Of a stretch of DNA of 43,936 nucleotides, positions 1 through 9,213 are shown one piece after another. The stretch is from CAVRJC01 sp964505725 (lineage in GTDB: Bacteria > Actinomycetota > Acidimicrobiia > IMCC26256 > DASPTH01), in the NCBI GenBank assembly GCA_964505725.1, contig CAZDJK010000090.1:1-43936 (forward strand), written 5' to 3'. The notes beneath the pieces are model-generated. The model was not told the origin of the DNA and did not search any database. It saw nothing but the letters and a program-made list of their open reading frames with translations. Made by a program: the position numbers and the translations under genes. How positions within the stretch are numbered: the stretch's first letter is position 1; each line of letters begins with the position of its first letter.

Positions 1-1947
1 GGTGAACGTCTGCGTGTTGAGGAACGGGGTCGGGTTCCCGTCGTCATCCAGCGTGAACGACGCCGGCGTCAACGGCGCCGACGCGGTGAAGTCGAACGTC
101 GCGGGCCCGTCGGGCACCGCATCCTTCACGATCGTGATCGAACCGGGGGCGGTGTTCGTGATGGTCACGGTGATGGTCTGGTTGAACGCGATCGTGACGG
201 TCGGTGGCGTCGAAGTCGCGGTCCCGCCGTTCACGGAGTACGTCACGGCCCATCCAGGCGGGATCGAAGCCGCGTTCTCCTCGATGAGGCAGAGCGCACC
301 GGCCTTGGCGGTGACGACGGGAACGCCCTGACCGCCGGCTGCGGGCATCGTGACGGTCGCGAGCGTGCCGTCGTCACAGGAGACAGTCGCAGTGAACGCT
401 GCCGGGCCGCTCGCGCCTGAGGGGACGACAGCTTTCAGCAGTTGCACGCTCCCGGTCTGCACCGCGGTCGCCGAGAAGTCGTTGGTGATGCTGACCGCGA
501 CGGCCGTGGTTGCGGTGATCGTCACGCCGGTGGTGTTCGCGCCAGTCGGGTTGTACGTGACGACGGTCCCGGCGGGGAAGGAACCAGTGTTCTGCTCGAC
601 CACCGTGCAGATCGTTCCCGCGGGAATGCCCATGAGGACGGGAACGCCGGTGCCGCCACCCCCGGGAACGGTCACGGTGACGTTCTGGTGGGCGGGGTTG
701 AGGTCGTTGCAGTTCACCAACGCGGTGTAGGAGGTCGGGAGCGGGGTGACTGGAATGCCGTTGGGTCCGATCACGGTCTTGAAAACGCCGAGCGACCCGG
801 CCGGTGGCGGCGTGGCGGGGTGATAGCAGACGAACCAGTGGCTGATCGTCGGTACGTTGCCGCCACCGTTGAACGGCGAGATGTAGTGCTGCGGGGACAG
901 CAGCGTCGGCGGCAAGAACAAGGGATTCGAGTAGACGTTGTAGGCGGGTCCGCCCTTCACGACCACCGCGTCGATGACGACATTGGCCCCGGCCGTGATC
1001 GTGATGTCGACCTCTTGGCCCCGCCCGGGCTGGACCGTGCCCGCGTTCGTCGCCACTGTGCCCGACACGATGCCGTCGCTCGCGTTCGTGTTCGACGGAG
1101 AGCCCATCTGAATGGTCCCGGGGAACCCAGCGGCGGCACAAGTGGTCACATTGCCTGCCACGAACACGGCACGCGGATCGGACGGCGTCGGCGCTCGCAA
1201 CTGGTCGGTGAACGTCACCGAGGCCAAGACCGTATCCGCAACGCCGAGTACCCGGACCCGATAGAGACCCTCGACGCCGTCGAGGCGGTAGTCGTCGGTG
1301 AACGTCCCGTCGGCCGACGTGGTTGCCGTGTCGACCCCCGGCGTGAAGCTGCCGTCGCCCTGCACGATCGTGCCGTCCGGCCGCGTGACCTCGATCTGCA
1401 CGGTGCACGCCGCCGCGTAGCCGGTGCCGCCGATGTGCACCGTCTCCTCCGGCGCGTAGTCCGCCTTGTCGGTGGTGACGGTCTCGGTGCCCTGCTGCTC
1501 GCAAGCCGAGGTCGCGGTCGCGCTCGCGGCGGCGGTCGGCGAGCCGGCGTCGGTGCCCTCGTCCTCGGTCGACGTCGCCGACGGATCCGTCGCCGGCGCG
1601 GCGGTGGAGTCGGTCGGCGTCGTCGTGTTGTCGGAGGTCGTCGTCGGTGTCGTCGTGTCGTCGGGTGTCGTGGCCGGCGTCGTGGTGGTGGTCGGGTCCG
1701 GCGCCGCGGGTTGCGCCGTCGGTGAGCCCGCGTCCGGCCCGGCGGCGGGCGCCGGTGCTCCCGTGGTGTCGAGCGCTCCGCTGCTCGCAGGCGGTTGCGA
1801 CGGCGCGTCAGCGGTGGCGACCGCGGGCAGTGCCAGCACGAGCGCGGCGACTGCGGCGCTCACCGTCGCCGCGAGCAACGCGCCTTCGCGCACACCGCGT
1901 CGAGGCGGTGTTTCCGTCCTCTCCCCGCGGCGTGCTCGTCGGCCCAT
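1..1947 (-). CDS. Secreted cell-surface repeat protein (C-terminus outside window)
   Basis: An uninterrupted minus-strand frame of 649 codons runs off the left edge, so the C-terminus is missing. The start at 1947 is ATG. It is followed by an Arg-rich N-region and a hydrophobic stretch (about residues 24-44, ending near LPAVATADA) that looks like a signal peptide. Next comes a Pro/Thr/Ala-rich low-complexity linker (about 46-140) with runs of Thr. An Ig-like segment with a TDKADYAPEETV motif follows. Then there are at least two repeats of the DUF5979 / prealbumin-like kind, each with an ITN or VEQN-like end and paired Cys residues, and part of a third (GSITIVKDAVPDG). Such proteins are exported and often cell-wall attached, but the sorting signal would lie outside the window. 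Function is unknown; adhesion or an envelope structure is inferred. The plus-strand frames over this stretch are antisense shadows. Confidence 0.85.
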   Translation of the reverse strand, partial: MGRRARRGERTETPPRRGVREGALLAATVSAAVAALVLALPAVATADAPSQPPASSGALDTTGAPAPAAGPDAGSPTAQPAAPDPTTTTTPATTPDDTTTPTTTSDNTTTPTDSTAAPATDPSATSTEDEGTDAGSPTAAASATATSACEQQGTETVTTDKADYAPEETVHIGGTGYAAACTVQIEVTRPDGTIVQGDGSFTPGVDTATTSADGTFTDDYRLDGVEGLYRVRVLGVADTVLASVTFTDQLRAPTPSDPRAVFVAGNVTTCAAAGFPGTIQMGSPSNTNASDGIVSGTVATNAGTVQPGRGQEVDITITAGANVVIDAVVVKGGPAYNVYSNPLFLPPTLLSPQHYISPFNGGGNVPTISHWFVCYHPATPPPAGSLGVFKTVIGPNGIPVTPLPTSYTALVNCNDLNPAHQNVTVTVPGGGGTGVPVLMGIPAGTICTVVEQNTGSFPAGTVVTYNPTGANTTGVTITATTAVAVSITNDFSATAVQTGSVQLLKAVVPSGASGPAAFTATVSCDDGTLATVTMPAAGGQGVPVVTAKAGALCLIEENAASIPPGWAVTYSVNGGTATSTPPTVTIAFNQTITVTITNTAPGSITIVKDAVPDGPATFDFTASAPLTPASFTLDDDGNPTPFLNTQTFT

Positions 1948-2047
1948 TTCGCTCCGCCCATCGTCGATGAGGTTCGGAGATGCTCTCTCGGCCCGCTGAG
2001 CGCAAATCGTAGGCGTTACTCGCGACGCGCGCCACGACGAGGTGCGC

Positions 2048-2917
2048 TCACGGTGCGAGGCCGTGCTCCGCAAGGGAGTCGAAGCGCCGCCGGAGACGAT
2101 CGGTGTCGCGCGCGAACACCATGTGCACGACCTCGTCGACGCCGAGCGCGGCGTACGCGTCGATGTCGTCGGGTCCCACACGCGACTGGTACGGGCACAC
2201 GACGATGTCGATGTCCGCGCGCGAGCGTCCGCGTTCGGCGAGGAGCTCGTCGAGGCGGCGGAGCCGCGGCTCGAGCTGCGCCGGCAGCATCGAGAACGCG
2301 TACCACCCGTCGCCGAGGTCGGCGACGCGCCGGAGCGCGGCGTCGCTCTCGCCCCCGAACACGATCGGCGGATGGGGTCGCCGCGTCGGCTTCGGGAACA
2401 GGCGCGCCGGCGGCAACCGGTAGAAGGCGCCGTCCCACTCGGCGACGTCGTCGGTCCACAGCCGCTTCATCACCTGCACGTAGTCGCGGCACCGGTCGGC
2501 GCGCTTGTCCCACGGAGCGTCGAGCGCGGCGAACTCCTCGCGTAGCCAGCCGAGCCCGACGCCGACGCGCAGGCGTCCGTTCGAGAGGAAGTCGACGTTC
2601 GCGAGCTCCTTCGCCACCACCACCGGGTTGCGTTGCGGCAGGATCAGCACGCCGGTTCCCAATTGGAGTGTCGTGGTCGATGCCGCGAGGTAGGCGAGCG
2701 TCGTGATCGGCTCGAGCAGTCCCTCCTCCGCACCGACCGCGGGCATCTTCCCGTCGGGCGTGTACGGATACGTCGACGAGTAGTCGTCGACGAGCACGAC
2801 GTGCTCGCCGAGCCACACCGACGCGTAGCCGCGCTCCTCGGCGAGCCGGCCCAGCTCCGCGACCAGCTCGGGTCCGACGTCAGGGCCGATCAGCGGAGCG
2901 AAGAGGCCGACGTCCAC
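2048..2917 (-). CDS. LLM-class F420-dependent oxidoreductase
   Basis: A 289-residue protein of the luciferase-like monooxygenase superfamily, a TIM-barrel family that uses F420 or flavin. Recognisable pieces are the N-terminal strand MDVGLFAPL, WLGEHVV, LGTGVLILPQRNPVVVAKE, the family-typical LSNGRLRVGVGLGWLREEF, PIVFGGES and a C-terminal LGVDEVVHMVF. Length is normal for the TIGR03619-like subgroup. The start is GTG, three bases after the stop of the upstream SDR at 2921-3685, so the two are probably co-transcribed. The substrate cannot be read from sequence. F420 rather than FMN is inferred from the subgroup and the actinobacterial setting. Confidence 0.85.
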   Translation of the reverse strand: MDVGLFAPLIGPDVGPELVAELGRLAEERGYASVWLGEHVVLVDDYSSTYPYTPDGKMPAVGAEEGLLEPITTLAYLAASTTTLQLGTGVLILPQRNPVVVAKELANVDFLSNGRLRVGVGLGWLREEFAALDAPWDKRADRCRDYVQVMKRLWTDDVAEWDGAFYRLPPARLFPKPTRRPHPPIVFGGESDAALRRVADLGDGWYAFSMLPAQLEPRLRRLDELLAERGRSRADIDIVVCPYQSRVGPDDIDAYAALGVDEVVHMVFARDTDRLRRRFDSLAEHGLAP

Positions 2918-2920
2918 GCC

Positions 2921-3685
2921 TCACACCGGTCCCGCGTAGAGGTCCAACGTCTTCGCCATCCCGCCGTCGACCGAGATCACCTCGCCGGTGACGAACCGGG
3001 CCGCATCGGAGGTGAGCAGGACGATGGCGTCGGCGATGTCCTCCGGCGTCGCCCACCGCCGGAGCGGCGTCTGGCGCTCGATGGTCTCGACCACGCCCGG
3101 CACGTCCTTGTTCTTGGCCCAGAGCGCGGTGTCGACGACGCCGGGCGCGATCGCGTTCACGCGGATCCCGTGCGGCCCGAGCTCGATCGCCAGTGAGCGC
3201 GTCACCGCGTCGAGCGCGCCCTTCGACGCCGCGTACGCGGCGCGGTTGGGCGTGCCGACCAGACCGGAGACGGACGAGAGGTTGACGACCACACCGCCGC
3301 CGCGGGCGATCATCGAGGGGATCACCGCCGCCACCAGGAGGAGAGGCGCGCGGACGTTCACCGCGAGCATGCGGTCGATCAGCTCGGCATCGGTGTCGAC
3401 GGTCGGCAGCCGCGCCGCGGTGGCGGCGTTGTTCACGAGGATGTCGACCGCCCCGAACGCGTCGATCGCGGCGTGGGCGACGTCGGTGGGTGCGTCGGGC
3501 TCGCCGAGGTCGGCGGGGAGGACGATGGGATCGCATGCCAGCTCGCGGGCGACGGCCCGCAGGTCGTCGGAGTCGCGGGCGACCAGCGCGACCCGGACAC
3601 CATTCCGGTCGAGTGCCCGCGCCGTCGCCGCCCCGATCCCGCGTGACGCGCCAGTGACGATCGCCGTCCGCCGCTCGGTGGGCAC
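2921..3685 (-). CDS. Short-chain dehydrogenase/reductase (SDR)
   Basis: A 254-residue classical SDR, a cytosolic NAD(P)-dependent alcohol/ketone oxidoreductase. It has TGASRGIG (residues 11-18) for the dinucleotide, an NNA motif near residue 87, a catalytic Ser in NLSSVSG, and the YAASK active site (Y151, K155). The C-terminal VTGEVISVDGGM is typical of FabG-like members. The start is GTG at 3685 with GAAGAGG just upstream. The gene leads a two-gene operon with the LLM oxidoreductase at 2048-2917 (3-nt gap). This suggests two redox steps on one substrate, although the substrate itself is unknown. Confidence 0.9.
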   Translation of the reverse strand: MPTERRTAIVTGASRGIGAATARALDRNGVRVALVARDSDDLRAVARELACDPIVLPADLGEPDAPTDVAHAAIDAFGAVDILVNNAATAARLPTVDTDAELIDRMLAVNVRAPLLLVAAVIPSMIARGGGVVVNLSSVSGLVGTPNRAAYAASKGALDAVTRSLAIELGPHGIRVNAIAPGVVDTALWAKNKDVPGVVETIERQTPLRRWATPEDIADAIVLLTSDAARFVTGEVISVDGGMAKTLDLYAGPV

Positions 3686-3805
3686 GGGCCTCTTCTACTC
3701 GCAACAGGCCCTCCCGCGCACGAGCTGCTCCACGTGGGCGTTCCGGGACGTCGTCGGCGGGTCGTACGCTGGAGTCGCTCATCGGCCACCAAGGAGGTGG
3801 TTGCC

Positions 3806-4345
3806 TTGCTGTACGCGTTCTGCTTCGAGAGCGTCGGCGTGGTCGCCGGCGACCTCTACTTCCGGGATCCCCGCCCGACGCCAGGCCAGGAGGGTGCCGA
3901 GCGCGGGGTTCGCCTCGAGGTGCGTCTCGTCGAGCGGCCGCCGCTCCCGGGCTCGATCTACTCGGCCCAGCCGATCTCGATCGCGGAGCCGATCTGGCGC
4001 GCCGATCTGCTCGAGTCGGTGGAGGGCGCCTTCGGATCCTTCGACCGCGCGCACCATCACCCGCGCTTCCGCGGGTGGGAGCCGGGGCGGCGCACCTGGG
4101 ACGAGGCGCTCTCGGCCGACCCGGTGGCGTGGGTGGGCAAGCAGCTCGAGGATCTCGACGCGCTCGTCGAGCGCTCCGACGTCGATGCGGCGGTCGTCGC
4201 TCCCGACGACGCGCGCCGGCTCCGGGAGGCAGTCCCGGAGATCCTCGACGCGGTCCGCCGCCTGCTCGACGGCATCCACGACGGGTCGCTCGCGCTCCAG
4301 CCCGCCGGTGAGCCCGCCGAGCTCGCCCGCAACGGCTGGCTCTGA
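3806..4345 (+). CDS. Conserved-looking protein of unknown function, TTG start
   Basis: A 179-residue soluble protein I cannot assign to a named family. It begins LYAFCFESVGVVAGDLYF and carries a cluster DRAHHHPRFRGWEPG followed by a helical, acidic C-terminal half (about residues 95-165). It has no signal peptide or membrane span. I chose TTG at 3806 because a near-perfect Shine-Dalgarno (AAGGAGG, 3791-3797) lies eight bases upstream. The longer in-frame ATG at 3734 would place that SD inside the coding sequence and add an Arg-rich tail. The gene is divergent from the SDR at 2921-3685 and upstream of the LLM gene at 4432. The His/Arg cluster could bind metal or phosphate, but that is only a guess. 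Confidence 0.7.
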   Translation: MLYAFCFESVGVVAGDLYFRDPRPTPGQEGAERGVRLEVRLVERPPLPGSIYSAQPISIAEPIWRADLLESVEGAFGSFDRAHHHPRFRGWEPGRRTWDEALSADPVAWVGKQLEDLDALVERSDVDAAVVAPDDARRLREAVPEILDAVRRLLDGIHDGSLALQPAGEPAELARNGWL

Positions 4346-4431
4346 GGTTCGGCACGGGTGGGCCCGGCGCGCGGTCCCGAGAGCCGCGGTAGGTTCTGCG
4401 CGCCGCGACGACGGCAGTCGGGGGGTGGCTC

Positions 4432-5577
4432 GTGCACTGCGGCGTGATGGTGACCGGGTACAACCAGGGCGACTGGCCGCGGCTGATGGCCGAGGACTAC
4501 GAGCGCCCGCCGGACGTGCCCGACTACGTGAACATGGACCACACGTTGCGCCTCGGCGAGCTCGTCGAGCCGCTCGGCTTCGATTCGATCTGGGCCACCG
4601 AGCACTACGGCTCCGCCTACTCCATGCAGCCGAACCCGATGCAGTACCTCGCGTACTGGGCCGGACGCACGTCGCGGGTCGATCTCGGCACCGCGGTGAT
4701 CGTGGCGCCCTGGTGGAATCCGGTGCGCCTCGCGAGCGAGCTCTCGATGCTCGACATCCTGCTTCGGGGACGGCGGCTGCACCTCGGCATCGGGCGCGGC
4801 GTCGCCCCGCACGAGTACGCGTCACTCGGCTTCCCCATCGAGGAGTCGCACACCTACTTCTACGACGTGGTGAACGCGATCCGCGCCGCCGACGGTGCCG
4901 AGCGCTTCACCTTCGACGGCCAGGTGTACAAGATCCCGCCCACCACCATCCGGCCGCAGGCCCGTCACAAGGGTGAGCTCACCACGAGGATCAAGGCTGC
5001 GTTCTCGACCGAGACCTCGGCACGCCTCGCGGCGGAGAACGGCCTCGGGCAGATGTTCGTGTCGGGCGACGACGCCGGCGCGATGACCGCGCAGGTGCGA
5101 CAGTTCAATCAGATCCGCAGCGAGCTGGGCCTGCCTCCCGACCAGCCCACCACGCTGCTCTGGATGTACTGCGCCGAGACCGCGGACGAGGCCGAGGAGG
5201 GGTGGGAGTACTTCCACAACCAGTTGGTCGCGGCCCAGCACCACTACTTCGAGTGGAACAACCCGGGCTTCAGGGGGATCAAGGGCTACGAGGACTACGA
5301 GGCACGACACACCGCCGACGTCGGGCGCGCGGACGCCAGCTTCGCCGCCCGCCGCGCCACGCAGCCGATCGGGACGCCCGACGAGATCATCGAACGCATC
5401 CGGACGCTCCAGTGGACGATCAGCCTCGAGGAGATCGTCATCCACTTCTTCTATGGCGGCATGCCGCCGGAGAAGGCGGAGAAGAGCCTGCGCCTCTTCG
5501 CCGAGAACGTCCTCCCTGCCGTGCAGGCGATGCCGACGCCGATCAACCCCGAGTCGGTGGGGACCGCGTCGGCCTGA
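4432..5577 (+). CDS. LLM-class flavin-dependent oxidoreductase, long form
   Basis: A 381-residue member of the bacterial luciferase-like superfamily, longer than the F420 subgroup at 2048 and closer to the LuxA-like flavin monooxygenase group. Visible motifs are LVEPLGFDSIWATEHYGS, RVDLGTAVIVAPWWNPVRLASE, LHLGIGRGVAPHEYASLG, a segment typical of the clade (GYEDYEARH), and the C-terminal IGTPDEIIERIR. The GTG start at 4432 follows a G-rich stretch, and an ATG six codons-scale downstream (4447) is an alternative. It probably oxidises a ketone, aldehyde or hydrophobic substrate with reduced flavin, but the substrate is unknown. It converges on the ABC operon and shares a hairpin with it at 5571-5597. 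Confidence 0.85.
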   Translation: MHCGVMVTGYNQGDWPRLMAEDYERPPDVPDYVNMDHTLRLGELVEPLGFDSIWATEHYGSAYSMQPNPMQYLAYWAGRTSRVDLGTAVIVAPWWNPVRLASELSMLDILLRGRRLHLGIGRGVAPHEYASLGFPIEESHTYFYDVVNAIRAADGAERFTFDGQVYKIPPTTIRPQARHKGELTTRIKAAFSTETSARLAAENGLGQMFVSGDDAGAMTAQVRQFNQIRSELGLPPDQPTTLLWMYCAETADEAEEGWEYFHNQLVAAQHHYFEWNNPGFRGIKGYEDYEARHTADVGRADASFAARRATQPIGTPDEIIERIRTLQWTISLEEIVIHFFYGGMPPEKAEKSLRLFAENVLPAVQAMPTPINPESVGTASA

Positions 5578-5597
5578 CGCCCCCGGGCGGTCAGGCC
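5571..5597. terminator. Candidate bidirectional hairpin between convergent genes
   Basis: Inverted arms GGCCTGAC (5571-5578) and GTCAGGCC (5590-5597) enclose both facing stop codons. The inner GCC/GGC bases can extend the stem past one bulge to a CCCG loop. No U-tract follows on either strand, so intrinsic termination is only inferred from the position between convergent genes 13 bases apart. Confidence 0.45.
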
Positions 5598-7483
5598 ATG
5601 TCGAGGTCGACCGCGGCCGCGGCGAACTGTGCGTTGTACAGGTTGTAGTACGCGCCCTTCGCGGCGAGCAGCGCTTCGTGATTGCCCTGCTCCACGATGC
5701 TGCCCTGCTCCATCACGAGGATGACGTCGGCGTCACGGATGGTCGAGAGCCGGTGCGCGATCACGAAGCTCGTGCGATTCGACCGCAGCGCCGACATCGC
5801 CTTCTGGATCAGCACCTCTGTGCGGGTGTCGACCGAGCTCGTCGCTTCGTCGAGGATCAGGATCGTGGGATCGGCGAGGAAGGCGCGGGCGATGGTGAGC
5901 AGCTGCTTCTCGCCTGCGCTCACGCTGGCCTTCTCGTCGTCGAGCAAGGTGTCGTAGCCGTCCGACAGCGTGCGCACGAACCGGTCGACGTAGGTGGCGC
6001 GCGCCGCCTCGAGGATGTCCTCGTCGGTGGCGCCGTAGTTCCCGAACGCGATGTTCTCCTTGATCGTGCCGCCGAAGATCCAGGTGTCCTGGAGCACCAT
6101 CCCGATGTTCGAGCGGAGGTCGCGGCGGGTCATCTTCGAGGTGTCCATCCCGTCGAGGAAGATGGTGCCTCCGTCGATCTCGTAGAACCGCATGATGAGG
6201 TTGACGAGCGTGGTCTTGCCCGCGCCGGTGGGACCGACGATCGCCACTGTCTGGCCCGGCTCCGCCACCAGCGAGAGGTCCTCGATGAGCGGGCGGTCGG
6301 CCGAGTACGAGAACCGGACGTGGTCGAATTCGACCCGGCCACGTGGCTGCTCGTCGAGCAGCGGGATCTGCGGGTCCTCGGACTCCTCGGGCGCGTCGAG
6401 CAGCTCGAACACGCGCTCCGCCGACGCGATCGCCGACTGCAGCAGGTTGGCCATGGAGGCGAGCTGGGTGAGCGGCTGCGTGTACTGCCGCGAGTACTGG
6501 AGGAACGCCTGCACGTCGCCGAGGCTGAGGGTCCCCGATGCGACCCGCAGCCCGCCGATCACCGCGAGCGCGGCGTAGTTGAGGCTACCGACGAACAGCA
6601 TTGTCGGCTGGATCGTTCCCGAGATGAACTGCGCCATGAAGCTCGACTGGAACAGCTCCTCGTTCTCGGTGTCGAACTCCATCTCCGCGTCGTGCCGCTT
6701 GCCGAAGACCTTCACGAGCTCGTGGCCGGTGAAGACTTCCTCGACCTGCGAGTTCAGGATCCCGGTGTGGTCCCACTGGGCGATGAAGCGGGTCTTCGAG
6801 CGCTTCGTGATGTATTTGATGATGAAGAGCGACATGGGGATGGTGATGATCGCGACCAGCGCGAGCACCACCGAGATCGTGAGCATCATGATCATGACGC
6901 CCACGATCGTGAGCAACGACGTGAGCATCTGGCTCAGGGTCTGCTGCAGGTTCTGCGCCAGGTTGTCGATGTCGTTGGTGACCCGGCTGAGCAGGTCGCC
7001 GCGGGGCATGCGGTCGACGTCGCGGAGGGGCAGCCGGTTGAGCTTCTCCTCCACCTCTCTGCGGAGGCGGAACATGCTTCGTTGCACGACACCGGCGAGG
7101 ATGTAGGCCTGCAGGTACGCGAGCACCGCCGAGAAGGCGTACAGGCCGGCGGCGAGCTCGAGCGTGTTGTGCAACTTCGTGTAGTCGATGCCGTTCGGGC
7201 TCTGGACCCCGGCCACGATCGTGTTGGTGGCGTTGCCGAGCACCCTCGGCCCGAGCACGAGCAGGAACACGCTCGCCATCGCGAGCACGATGACGCTCCC
7301 CACGTGGATGCCCTCGCCGCGCAGGCGACGGATGAGGCGCATGGTCGAGCCGCGGAAATCCTCCGACACCTCGCCCGGCGCCGACATCATCGGCCCGCGC
7401 AGGAACGGCGAGCGGGGGGCCGCAGGCGGTGCGGCCGAGTGTCCGTTCCCCGAGGGGCCCTGGGGGGCGTCGTCGTCGCTCAC
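5591..7483 (-). CDS. ABC exporter half-transporter, catalytically competent subunit
   Basis: A 630-residue protein with an N-terminal six-helix exporter domain (about residues 45-350, after a polar Pro/Ala-rich head) and a C-terminal ATPase. The Walker A is GPTGAGKTT near residue 416. The signature is VSAGEKQ near 520, a drift from LSGGQ. The Walker B is ILILDEATSSVD, with its catalytic Glu, and the switch is AHRLST, with its His. The start is GTG at 7483, which overlaps the stop of the preceding half-transporter in a GTGA (7480-7483), so the two are translationally coupled. Together they form a heterodimeric multidrug/lipid exporter like BmrCD or TM287/288 (Rv1272c/Rv1273c type). The substrate is unknown. 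Repression by the TetR gene at 9207-9860 is likely. Confidence 0.93.
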   Translation of the reverse strand: MSDDDAPQGPSGNGHSAAPPAAPRSPFLRGPMMSAPGEVSEDFRGSTMRLIRRLRGEGIHVGSVIVLAMASVFLLVLGPRVLGNATNTIVAGVQSPNGIDYTKLHNTLELAAGLYAFSAVLAYLQAYILAGVVQRSMFRLRREVEEKLNRLPLRDVDRMPRGDLLSRVTNDIDNLAQNLQQTLSQMLTSLLTIVGVMIMMLTISVVLALVAIITIPMSLFIIKYITKRSKTRFIAQWDHTGILNSQVEEVFTGHELVKVFGKRHDAEMEFDTENEELFQSSFMAQFISGTIQPTMLFVGSLNYAALAVIGGLRVASGTLSLGDVQAFLQYSRQYTQPLTQLASMANLLQSAIASAERVFELLDAPEESEDPQIPLLDEQPRGRVEFDHVRFSYSADRPLIEDLSLVAEPGQTVAIVGPTGAGKTTLVNLIMRFYEIDGGTIFLDGMDTSKMTRRDLRSNIGMVLQDTWIFGGTIKENIAFGNYGATDEDILEAARATYVDRFVRTLSDGYDTLLDDEKASVSAGEKQLLTIARAFLADPTILILDEATSSVDTRTEVLIQKAMSALRSNRTSFVIAHRLSTIRDADVILVMEQGSIVEQGNHEALLAAKGAYYNLYNAQFAAAAVDLDMA

Positions 7484-9213
7484 GCAGCCGCCTGCGCCAT
7501 CTGCGACTCGACGATCTCCACGTACGTCGGGCACGTCTCGAGCAACTCGTCGTGGGTACCGAGCCCGAGCTGCTGGCCGGCGTCGATGACGAGGATCTGG
7601 TTGGCGCTGAGGATGGTGGAGATGCGCTGCGCCACGATCACCACCGCCGCTTCGGTCGTCATCGGCGCGAGGGCCGCACGCAATCGGGCGTCGGTGGAGA
7701 GGTCGAGCGCGGAGAACGAGTCGTCGAAGAGGTAGATGTCGGGCTGTTTCACCAGCGCGCGGGCGATCGCGAGGCGTTGGCGCTGGCCGCCCGAGACGTT
7801 CGTGCCTCCCTGCGCGATGCGGGCGTCGAGCCCGCCCGGCATGGCGGCGACGAAGTCGCGACCCTGCGCGATCTCGAGCGCGTGCCAGAGCTCCTCGTCG
7901 GTGGCGTCGGAGCGACCGTATCGGAGGTTGCTCGCGACGGTGCCCGAGAAGAGGAACGGGCGCTGCGGGATGAGCCCGATGTGGCTCCAGAGCATCTCCG
8001 CCTCGACGTCGCGCACGTCGGCGCCGTCGACGAGGACGGTGCCGCTGGTGACGTCGTACAGTCTCGGGACGAGGCCGACGAGGGTGGTCTTCCCCGCGCC
8101 GGTGCTGCCCACGATGGCGAGGGTCTGGCCCGAGCCGACGTGGAAGTTGATGTTGTCGAGGACCGGCTTCTCGGCGCCCGGGTAGCTGAAGGTCACGTTG
8201 CGCATCTCCAGCGTGGCGCGCTCCGGCAGCTCGGCGATCGGGTTGGCGGGCACCACGATCGACGGTTCCCGGTCGAGCACCTCCTTGATCCGCACTGCGC
8301 AGACCGAGGCGCGCGGCCACAGCACCGCCACGAACGTCGCCATCATGACCGCGGTGAGGATCTGCACGAGATACGTGAGGAACGCGATCATCGTCCCGAT
8401 CTGCATGTCGCCGGATCCGACGCGTGCGCCGCCGAACCAGACCGCGGCCACGCTCGACACGTTCAGCACCAGCATCACGCTCGGGAACATGAACGCCTGG
8501 AGCCGCCCCGCGCGCAACGACGTATCGGTGAGGTCGGTGTTGGCGTTGCCGAAGCGGACGCCCTCCTCGGGCTCGCGCACGAACGCCCGGATCACCCGGA
8601 TGCCGGTGATCTGCTCGCGCAGCACCTGGTTGACGCGGTCGATGCGCACCTGCATGAACTCGAACTGCGGTACGAGCCGGATGACCACGAGCGTCACCGC
8701 GGTCACGAGCGCCGGGATCGAGACCACGAGGATCAGGGAGAGCGGACCGTCCTCGCGGATCGCGGCGAACAGACCGCCCACGATCATGATCGGCGCGGCG
8801 ATGAACAGGGTGCAGATCATCACCACCAGCATCTGCACCTGTTGCACGTCGTTGGTGATGCGGGTGATGAGCGACGACGCTCCAAAGCTGTTCACGTCGT
8901 CGGCCGAGTACGCGTTCACGCCGCGGAACAGGGCACCGCGCACATCGCGGCCGAATGCCATCGCGACCTTGGCGCCGAAGTAGACGCCGATGACCGCGAA
9001 CGTGACCTGCACGAGCGTCACGCCGAGCATGACCCCGCCGATCCGCCAGATGTACTCGGTGTCGTGGGCGATGACGCCGTTGTTGATGATGTCGGCGTTG
9101 AGGGTCGGGATCAGCAGCTGCATGATCGTCTGCACGGTCTGGAACAGGAGCACGAGCCCCAGCAGCTTGCGGTAGGGCAGCAGGTACTGCCGAAACAGCT
9201 TCAGCATCAACAT
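7480..9213 (-). CDS. ABC exporter half-transporter, degenerate-site subunit
   Basis: A 577-residue half-transporter with six membrane helices (about residues 15-310) and a C-terminal ATPase. Walker A (GSTGAGKTT, near 367) and the signature VSGGQRQR (near 472) are canonical. Walker B is LFDDSFSALD, with Asp in place of the catalytic Glu, and the H-loop reads AQRIST, with Gln in place of His. This is the non-hydrolysing partner expected in heterodimeric exporters; its good signature completes the active site of the 5591-7483 subunit. The start at 9213 (MLMLKLFRQ) follows a GGGTGG-like SD and overlaps the end of the TetR gene by 7 nt. A second ATG at 9207 forms TGATG with that stop. The long frame upstream of 9213 is a shadow of the TetR gene. 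Confidence 0.93.
   Translation of the reverse strand: MLMLKLFRQYLLPYRKLLGLVLLFQTVQTIMQLLIPTLNADIINNGVIAHDTEYIWRIGGVMLGVTLVQVTFAVIGVYFGAKVAMAFGRDVRGALFRGVNAYSADDVNSFGASSLITRITNDVQQVQMLVVMICTLFIAAPIMIVGGLFAAIREDGPLSLILVVSIPALVTAVTLVVIRLVPQFEFMQVRIDRVNQVLREQITGIRVIRAFVREPEEGVRFGNANTDLTDTSLRAGRLQAFMFPSVMLVLNVSSVAAVWFGGARVGSGDMQIGTMIAFLTYLVQILTAVMMATFVAVLWPRASVCAVRIKEVLDREPSIVVPANPIAELPERATLEMRNVTFSYPGAEKPVLDNINFHVGSGQTLAIVGSTGAGKTTLVGLVPRLYDVTSGTVLVDGADVRDVEAEMLWSHIGLIPQRPFLFSGTVASNLRYGRSDATDEELWHALEIAQGRDFVAAMPGGLDARIAQGGTNVSGGQRQRLAIARALVKQPDIYLFDDSFSALDLSTDARLRAALAPMTTEAAVVIVAQRISTILSANQILVIDAGQQLGLGTHDELLETCPTYVEIVESQMAQAAA

Noticed and set aside
374..1725. Long frames on both strands over the surface-protein gene
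   Set aside because: Arg/His/Gly-rich products with no domain sense. The true minus frame (codons in phase with position 1) runs unbroken through the region and carries a signal peptide and repeats.
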